Shown here piece by piece: positions 57,777 through 64,000 of a stretch of 64,000 nucleotides of DNA (the first letter of the stretch is position 1; each line of letters starts with the position of its first letter). This DNA is from Ehretia macrophylla (Eukaryota > Streptophyta > Magnoliopsida > Boraginales > Ehretiaceae). The stretch spans positions 89,274,825-89,338,824 of the forward strand of contig CM075764.1 in assembly GCA_037974665.1 (NCBI GenBank). Direction: 5' to 3'. A program made the translations under genes and the position numbers. Under the pieces are notes generated by a model. The model had not been told where the DNA came from, did not search any database, and saw only the letters and a program-made list of their open reading frames with translations.

Positions 57777-58615
57777 TAGTAACGCCCCGATCCCTCACGG
57801 AACCGGGACTTCTATTAACCGTGCTATACTCAACCCAAATCCAAACCCAGGGCATGAAATTTAGGGAAAAACGGACAGAGTTTTCCTTATACATAGGACT
57901 ATCTGAAAACCTGCAAACAACAACATCCAACCACAAGACTATAATACACAACCTCAATCTATTTCATCCTTACAAGTATACAAGTCAACTAGACAATATA
58001 GTAAAACAATATAAGTTATTACAAACCACTAGCACCTAACTATCACCCAAGACTAAAACTTTAATATTACATTTCTTAAGATAACACAAATACATATATG
58101 ACCATAAGGTCTCAAATAGTATACAGGCATATAAGATACACATTTTTCCTTGTTCTACACACTGATAGAGCAGGCAGGCCACACAGGAGGCAATCCTATT
58201 TCCAGCCTATAGCACTGATCCTGAAAGGTGTTAGAAACAAGGGTGAGTATACAACATGTATACTCAGTGAGGGAGGTGATGCAGCAAACCGAGAAATGCT
58301 TTCATGAGATGCAACAAGAATAATAACATATACAACACGAAATAACAAAGTTAATTAGACAAGTATTTAACCACGTATAAAAAAAATACGGTTCCATGTT
58401 TGTCTTCAATCACGAGCCACGAGCCAAGATCTTCAAGCAAGTGCCGGCAAAACCCTTACTCCTCCAAGTTGGGGTACTCCGGATGTACCCCGATCCTACG
58501 ACCCTTTCTCCTGAGGTAGGTCCATATGCCCAGCAGGTGAACCACACCTCTAGGGTAGTGGAGTATACTCAACGAGAAAGGGAATAAGCACCATGGTAGT
58601 TGAGGGAACACAGTT
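57777..58615 (+). mobile_element. LTR-like fragment, opposite orientation to 1998-4846
   Basis: Starts GTAACGCCCCGATCC, equivalent to the minus-strand start of the element ending at 4846. The shared core (58190-58600 versus 4330-3920 reversed) includes cctgaaaggtgttagaaac, ctcagtgagggaggtga and gatcttcaagcaagtgccgg. Its right end runs directly into sequence belonging downstream of gene E (about 58629), so the rest of the element and the front of unit 5 are deleted. Confidence 0.6.
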
Positions 58616-58628
58616 AATTAGGACAAGT

Positions 58629-58875
58629 TTAATTATCACCCGCATATTCTACGTCAGAGCAGGAGACCTTTATATTTTCAAGATTTCAACAAATAAGTTT
58701 TATTAATAAAAACAGCTACACCTATTTCCTTTAATAGGATGCCTACGTACCCAACCGAGATCAAACCACATGTAGTTCTTACAAAATATAAAATCTCTGC
58801 TTGCGTTTAATAAAATTTACATCATTTGAAGTTTTCAAAAAAACTAACTATTACAAAGTATCAAAATACCCAAAT
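58629..58875. other. Residual 3' flank of gene E
   Basis: Collinear with 54325-54570: ccgcatattctac, gagacctttatattttcaag, gcttgcgtttaataaaattt. No gene. Confidence 0.7.
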
Positions 58876-59089
58876 GGGCAAATTTCAGAAATAGTCCCTA
58901 TTGTTACCCTTTTGTCTCAGTTTAGTCCCTATTGTTCCATTTGTCTCAATTTAGTCCCTATTGTTTGCAAAAAAATCTCAATTCAGTCCCTTCCGTCAAA
59001 TAAGGGTTAAATTTAACAGAAATTTGGTCACGTGCACCGTACATGACCACGGTCTCAGGGGCAATTTTGGCATATAACAATAAAAGTTC

Positions 59090-59370
59090 AATTTAGTCCT
59101 CAATGTTTTGAAAAAGTTTCATTTGAGTCCTCAATATTTTTTAAAAATTTCAAATAAGTCCTCAATGTTTTAAAAATATTTCAAATAAGTCCTCAATGTT
59201 TTAAAAATATTTCAAATAGGTCATCAATGTTTTAAAAATGTTTCAAATAGGTCCTCAATATTTTAAAAATATTTCAAATAAGTCCTCAATATTTTAAAAA
59301 TATTTCAAATAAGTCCTCAATGTTTTGAAAATATTTCAATTAAGTCATTTATGTTCTATAAAGTTGGAAA
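59090..59370. repeat. ~33-bp minisatellite, left arm
   Basis: About eight copies of a unit close to caaataagtcctcaatgttt plus taaaaatattt. Its reverse complement forms the right arm at 60098-60425. Confidence 0.9.
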
Positions 59371-59884
59371 TAAACCCTTAAGGTCCTCCATCTCTTAAAC
59401 ACACAAGGTTTGGGTGGTTAATAAGGAGGAAATAAACTTGTCTTGATGGATGTAGCTCAAAAAATTTAGTCGAGTTCTTTTAACTAATAAGTGATAGATA
59501 ACTAAGATAGCGTCCACGAAACCAAATTCGAATTTGTCAAAACTAAAATTAGGGAAGTCACAATACGTAAACAAATAGGCAAAATAAAGACACAATATAC
59601 GTTACCAACTACAGACCTTTAGCATTTTTCATTTGAATACCTGTTATGAAAACAATCATAAACACCTCAACATTAGAAAAAAATGATATTTCTTCATCCT
59701 TAATCCAAAAAAAACATAACAATAATATCATCAAAGCATCAGTCATAAAAGCCTGTCATAATCCCATAACCTGTCATAAAAAAAAGTCGTTAAATGGTTA
59801 AAGTCATTACATTTAGTTGTCATAGTCCCATCCATATACAAAAATCATGTTTACATATCCTGTCATAATCCCATCCATCTACAA

Positions 59885-60105
59885 AAATATTCATCAGTCA
59901 TGTCATAACCTATTTGTAACTCATCCACAAAAACTATAGGGTTGACTAACTTTGTTCATAGCATGTTCATTCATCAATATGAACAAAGTTACAAAAAATA
60001 TCCAGAAGTCCTGTCATAACCTATTTGTAACCCATCCACAAAAACTACTGGGTTGACTAACTTTGTTCATACCATCTTCATTTATCAATATGAACAAAGT
60101 AAGGA
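59885..60105. repeat. ~105-bp direct duplication in the foldback loop
   Basis: Two successive copies of tcataacctatttgtaac, ccacaaaaactact/ata and gggttgactaactttgttca; each ends with an actttgttcat ... atgaacaaagt inverted pair. Confidence 0.8.
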
Positions 60106-60425
60106 CTTAGTTGAAATCTTTTCAAAACATTGAGGACTTATTTGAAATATTTTTAAAACATTGAGGACTTATTTGAAATATTTTTAAAACATTGAGGATC
60201 TATTTGAAACATTTTTAAAACATTGAGGACCTATTTGAAACATTTTTAAAATATTGAGGACTTGTTTGAAACATTTTTAAAACATTGAGGACCTATTTGA
60301 AACATTTTTAAAATATTGAGGACTTATTTGAAACATTTTTAAAATATTGAGGACTTATTTAAAATATTTTTAAACCATTGAGGACTTATTTGAAATATTT
60401 TTAAAACATTGAGGACTAAATTAAA
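60098..60425. repeat. ~33-bp minisatellite, right arm
   Basis: About ten copies of aaaacattgaggacttattt plus gaaatattttt, the reverse complement of the left-arm unit. Confidence 0.9.
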
Positions 60426-60680
60426 CTTTTATTATTATATTACAAAATTACCCCTAAGACCGTGGTCACGTGCGATGCACATGACCAACTTTCTGTTAGA
60501 TTTTACCCTTATTTAACGGAAGGGACCAAATTAAGATTTTTTTGTAAACAATAGGAATTAAATTAAAACAAATAGAATAATAAGAACTAAACTGAGACAA
60601 AAAAATAACAATAGGGACTATTTGTGAAATTTACCCATACCCAAATCTATGCAAAAACCGGCCTTCTAAAACGCTTTGGC

Positions 60681-61799
60681 TTATTGAAAATGGGAAAAGA
60701 CCTTCGAGATATTGTTGCATCTTGACTTTGGTGGTGGAAGATCCTTGACGTCAAGGATTTGTATCTTCCTTTTCTTTTCTCGAATTTGTTGATACCTCGA
60801 TTCCATCATCTTTACACTCTGTTCAAGATTTGTCTGTACCGGATCTTTATAAAGTTTCTTCTTAACTTGAGTGGTGACTTCCTTGGAACTCTCTAACAAC
60901 TTCATGATCAACCGCTCTGTTGTCGTGTTACCATTATCATCTGAACAGTGATAGTCCTTCTTGAATGTGCATACACATTCTTTACTAACTTCCTTTTTTG
61001 AAGATTTTCCATCAGGATGGCCATCACAACCCCTTACTTGATTCAGTTTCTTGCTAACTTCCTTGTGCTCCTTTGGTACATTAATTATACGCCTTTCCCA
61101 TTCGCCACCATTATCATCCAAACGAACACAGTGCCTCTTTGTTTCTCTAATGGTTAATGCATCAGTTCTAGTTGTTAGATTGTTTTTCCGTGAAGCTACT
61201 CCTCCATTAGCAAGGCCATCAGAAGCCATATCTTGATTAAGACTCTTGTTCACATCACTTGTATTTTCCTTGCGCTTCTTCTGATCTGGAAACTTGATTA
61301 AGCGTCCTCTTCCCATCTTGTTACCATTATCATCCGATGCAGCACAATGCTTTCTTGAAGCTTCTTGATCAAGACCCATCTTGTTTGCTTCCTTGGGCAT
61401 CTTCGGATATTTGATTATTATGCGCATTCCTTTCTTGCTACCATCATTATCCGAAAGATCACAGTGATTCTTGGTTGTGCATGCATGGTCGTCTTTACTT
61501 GATATTAATGCATCACGGCTCGTAATGATCCGGTTGCTTTTTCTTGAATCATCACCATGATCAGGATGGTCATCACATTCCATATCATCGTCTTCGACGT
61601 CACTCTCCACCCAACAAGGATCTTTCGGTTTCCTGAAGAGTGCTTCAGCAAGGCTTGATCTCTTCATCATGAACTCCTTCGGATTCCCCAAAGAAGCCGC
61701 TGAGATGGCTTCTTGAATCAACACAAATATATCAATTTCTTGTGAAAGTTTATAGTTAGTTCGAAATACATCTTCGAGTTTTATTCCCCTCCTCACCAT
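60681..61799 (-). CDS. Tandem-family protein, copy E (372 aa, altered C-terminus)
   Basis: Start ATG at 61799 (MVRRGIKLEDVFRTNYKLSQ), with E2 changed to V relative to the sister copies. Modules as in copies C and D, including SDVNKSLNQDMA. Unique changes cluster after the fourth core (TTTERLIMKLLESSKEV), with one inserted residue. A deletion of about 5 bp after SRCNNI shifts the frame, so the last 20 residues are replaced by SKVFSHFQ and a stop. The sequence encoding the normal end (RRPVFA) is still visible out of frame at 60650-60680. A foldback element starts about 45 bp beyond the stop. Confidence 0.55.
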   Translation of the reverse strand: MVRRGIKLEDVFRTNYKLSQEIDIFVLIQEAISAASLGNPKEFMMKRSSLAEALFRKPKDPCWVESDVEDDDMECDDHPDHGDDSRKSNRIITSRDALISSKDDHACTTKNHCDLSDNDGSKKGMRIIIKYPKMPKEANKMGLDQEASRKHCAASDDNGNKMGRGRLIKFPDQKKRKENTSDVNKSLNQDMASDGLANGGVASRKNNLTTRTDALTIRETKRHCVRLDDNGGEWERRIINVPKEHKEVSKKLNQVRGCDGHPDGKSSKKEVSKECVCTFKKDYHCSDDNGNTTTERLIMKLLESSKEVTTQVKKKLYKDPVQTNLEQSVKMMESRYQQIREKKRKIQILDVKDLPPPKSRCNNISKVFSHFQ

Positions 61800-61948
61800 A
61801 ATCACCAAGTTACGTTGCTTCCTACTATGAGAAGTTGAAAGAAAAAGAAAGAATTGCTTATGAAGAAGAAAAGACAATCTTCTCTTACGAACAACAAAAC
61901 AAAGAATAGAATGTTTCTGGGGCGGTTTTTAAGAATTTTGTGGGGGCT

Positions 61949-61957
61949 ATATATATA
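61949..61957 (-). promoter_or_regulatory. TATA box of gene E
   Basis: TATATATAG-type motif conserved with the other copies. Only about 22 bp further upstream the flank is replaced by rpoB sequence (junction at about 61979), so gene E has lost all distal promoter sequence seen in its sisters. Confidence 0.55.
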
Positions 61958-61978
61958 GAATGTAATGAAAACCTTTTG

Positions 61979-62056
61979 CATCAAAACTAATCCATTGGCA
62001 CAAATAATTCACGGAAGAAAATTGAGTTATTTGGGATCTGGAGGACTGATAGCGTG
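61979..62056 (+). pseudogene. rpoB: rpoB tail fragment, unit 5
   Basis: Only the last ~78 bp of the usual rpoB piece (tcaaaactaatccattggca to ggaggactgatagcg). It abuts the promoter of gene E at aaaccttttgca/tcaaaac. Confidence 0.8.
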
Positions 62057-62059
62057 AAC

Positions 62060-62395
62060 CATAATAATAAGAGTAATAATAGTAATAATAATACTACTAA
62101 TAATAAATAAAAAATTAAGATTAAATAATAACATATAATAATAATAATAATAATAATGATTTTTGTGTTGTTTTTATATATTTTTATGTATTAAAAGAAC
62201 ATTTTTATCATTTGACAAATAATATTGATAAAACTAATAAAATTTAATTATACCATTATTGGTACTAATAAATAATATTTATGATGATAAGGATTGTCCT
62301 TTTATAATTATATATATGTTATGTTTTGAAAGCGTATTTTTTTCATTGATAATATCATATATTAATAATAATAAATATTATTATTTAATAATATC
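62060..62395. repeat. AAT-rich spacer with short (TAA)n, unit 5
   Basis: Same spacer as 18263-18641, but with a shorter pure run (62135-62156). Confidence 0.85.
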
Positions 62396-62696
62396 AATAA
62401 AAAGATAATACGCACAAAGGGTAGTGATTTAACTATTAGAAAAAGCTCTAATGATCTCGATGTAACTCAAAAATACAGACATTTGTGGGTTCAATGCGAA
62501 AATTGTTATGGATTAAATTATATAAAAAAAATTGAAATAAAAAATGAATATTTCTGAACAATGTAGATATCATTTGAAAATAAGTAGTTCAGATAGAATT
62601 GAACTTTCGATCGATTAAGGTACTTGGGATCTTATGGATAAAGACATGATCTTTAGATCCCATTGAATTTCATTCGAAGGAGGAGCCTTATAAAGA
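62396..62696 (+). pseudogene. accD: accD fragment, unit 5
   Basis: Same plastid piece and ends as the other two copies: [34 protein letters not shown], then QCRYHLKISSSDRIE and EEPYKD. A frameshift near 62525 and stops inactivate it. Confidence 0.9.
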
Positions 62697-62862
62697 TGGT
62701 TTTTATTATTATATATACATGTTTATATTTTGAAACCATATTATCGTCAGTTAATAAATAATAATATATTAAAAATATATCAATAACAAATAATAATAGT
62801 GATTATCATTCTATTATTACATAAATATTATTTTTTGAAATGACATTTTGATCATTTGAAGA
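62697..62862. other. Spacer after accD, unit 5
   Basis: AT-rich, holding two copies of the ttttgaaa(n)catatt/cattTTgaTCA motif; matches 50939-51103. Confidence 0.7.
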
Positions 62863-62899
62863 ACAACAACAACAACAACAATAATAATAATAATAATAG
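62863..62899. repeat. (CAA)n(TAA)n microsatellite opening the last unit
   Basis: About 6 CAA and 6 TAA triplets, same place in the unit as 4861, 36058 and 51104. Confidence 0.95.
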
Positions 62900-63492
62900 A
62901 CACTTTCTTTTTTAAGCTAGGCTATAATAATAGACTTTTGTTATTATGTACATATTAAATTTCAAAAGAGCATTTTGATAATTTGACAAATGAATTCATT
63001 TCAAGAATAAGAAAATGGGCTAATCCCATGTGTTTTGTCTGGAATGACTATTCCCATATTCATGAGAATCGCATTACGTAAGGAATGAGATTTCTAAGTT
63101 CATTACTTCATACCAAGTATTAGAATAGGAATAAAGCCAATAATATCATTTCTTTCTCAACTCATTCCAGCATACGAATCGCTACATAAGTGCTTTATAT
63201 TATTATTTGATAACAAATAAAAGGAGATGGCTCCCCAACATATGAATAGCTACCTAAGAGCTTTATTCTTTTATTTGATAACAAATAAAAGGATATGGCA
63301 TGACAAAGATCCCAAGTTCAGGTAGCGAATTGTTGAGGTCAAAGTTAGCAAATTTCAATTTACGCACTCTCATTACCAATTTTATTTGTCAAGCATTGCT
63401 ATACATCATTCTACTTTTATCACTAAGTATCATCTCTTACATGGATGCTTAGTTGGCATGTTAAAATAACAAACTTTACTATTTCTCTTTCT

Positions 63493-63495
<3 letters not shown>

Positions 63496-63570
<75 letters not shown>
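63496..63570. repeat. (TA)n microsatellite, 75 bp
   Basis: About 37 TA dinucleotides next to the tail of the SINE-like element; the longest of the four corresponding sites. Confidence 0.95.
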
Positions 63571-63573
<3 letters not shown>

Positions 63574-63576
63574 TAA

Positions 63577-63759
63577 TTAGCGTGAGAACCAAGTTAGCAG
63601 AGCCTAACACCAACTGGTAAACCCCCGGGTGCAGAGTTGTGTCTCGACACATACTCTAGGTCAATTAAGAGTGTAAACCTAATATGAAACCTAGGAGTTT
63701 CAAACTTAACCTTACCAGATGTTACTCTCTTTGTTTACCACTAGGCTACCCCTTTGAGG
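63577..63759 (-). mobile_element. SINE-like element (last unit)
   Basis: Best-preserved copy: on the minus strand TAGCCTAGTGG (A-box-like), about 30 bp later AAGTTTGAAACTCC (B-box-like), and a T/A-rich end. Confidence 0.5.
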
Positions 63760-64000
63760 GCTCTTCTTTTAATATGTCAACTAAACATCATAAAGTAGAT
63801 GATAAATTTGTGATAGAAATAAGGTGATACATAACATTAATCTTATTTGTCTCTTAACTGACCACTTGGAACATGTACGTATTAGAACCTGCCACTACAT
63901 CATGGGACCTATAATCTTAATAGAGATGACCGTCTAACAGTAAAGGGGACTGACATACCATACAACCTAATGGAAGCATTACCTCCAAATTATTTTCCTT

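Larger units (their letters stand above)
58876..60636. mobile_element. Large foldback MULE-like element beside gene E (1.76 kb)
   Basis: Starts GGGCAAATTTC and ends GAAATTTACCC. Both sides carry ATACCCAAAT (58866-58875, 60637-60646), a perfect 10-bp duplication (9 bp if one base belongs to the element), as expected of Mutator-like elements. The arms are long inverted repeats with the agtccctattg words of 6933-7419, a shared ggtcacgtgc/gcacgtgacc pair, and minisatellite arrays (59090-59370 and 60098-60425) in opposite orientation. The loop (about 59390-60090) holds a ~105-bp direct duplication. It ends about 45 bp from the stop codon of gene E. Confidence 0.8.
62900..64000. other. Front of the last unit, non-coding
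   Basis: Collinear with 4963-5970, 36104-37110 and 51176-52340; landmark at about 63953. No gene before the window ends; a further gene copy is expected about 2 kb beyond. Confidence 0.75.

Overview
The window is nuclear DNA from a flowering plant, most likely a eudicot. It is AT-rich and full of LTR retrotransposons, CACTA, hAT, MULE-like, LINE and SINE insertions. Pieces of plastid genes (rpoB, accD) lie inside it as decayed pseudogenes. I cannot name the species. No rRNA, tRNA, CRISPR or bacterial-type operon was seen.

The backbone is a degenerate tandem array with a basic unit of about 7 kb once insertions are subtracted. In + strand order a full unit holds: a (CAA)n/(TAA)n microsatellite; a non-coding front with a SINE-like element; a landmark block around the words cataccatacaacctaatgg (near 893, 5940, 19062, 37074, 52302 and 63953); one apparently intronless minus-strand gene of unknown function; its TATA-box promoter and 5' flank; and, in some units, a plastid-derived block (rpoB piece, AT-rich spacer, accD piece). 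Five gene copies are present: A 7604-8740, B 21188-21904, C 39159-40253, D 54621-55694 and E 60681-61799. A keeps a full-length frame. C keeps the frame and C-terminus with a 20-residue in-frame loss. B has lost about 130 internal residues and ends early. D and E have frameshifted C-termini. The protein is basic and hydrophilic, with a diverged internal module around H-C-x2-[SL]-D-[DN]-[DN]-G. I do not recognise the family.

Region by region: 1-852 is the end of a CACTA element. 853-4846 is a unit that lost its gene and carries an L1 fragment and LTR-like DNA. 4857-19046 is unit 1 (gene A) with a foldback MULE and a 7.1 kb decayed Copia element. 19047-36057 is unit 2 (gene B), split by a 13 kb nested CACTA complex containing a second CACTA and a Gypsy-like element. 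36058-51103 is unit 3 (gene C), with an internally rearranged Copia in the gene's 5' leader, plus a hAT and a 4.8 kb Copia inside its rpoB piece. 51104-57776 is unit 4 (gene D) with an L1, a hAT and a truncated plastid block. 57777-62860 is a collapsed unit 5 (gene E) with a 1.76 kb foldback element next to the stop codon. 62863-64000 opens the next unit.

Nothing here looks like a cooperating pathway. The interest lies in an undescribed tandem gene family that has carried plastid DNA along in its amplification, and in target-site duplications that let many insertions be ordered in time. All identifications were made by reading the sequence; no database search was run.
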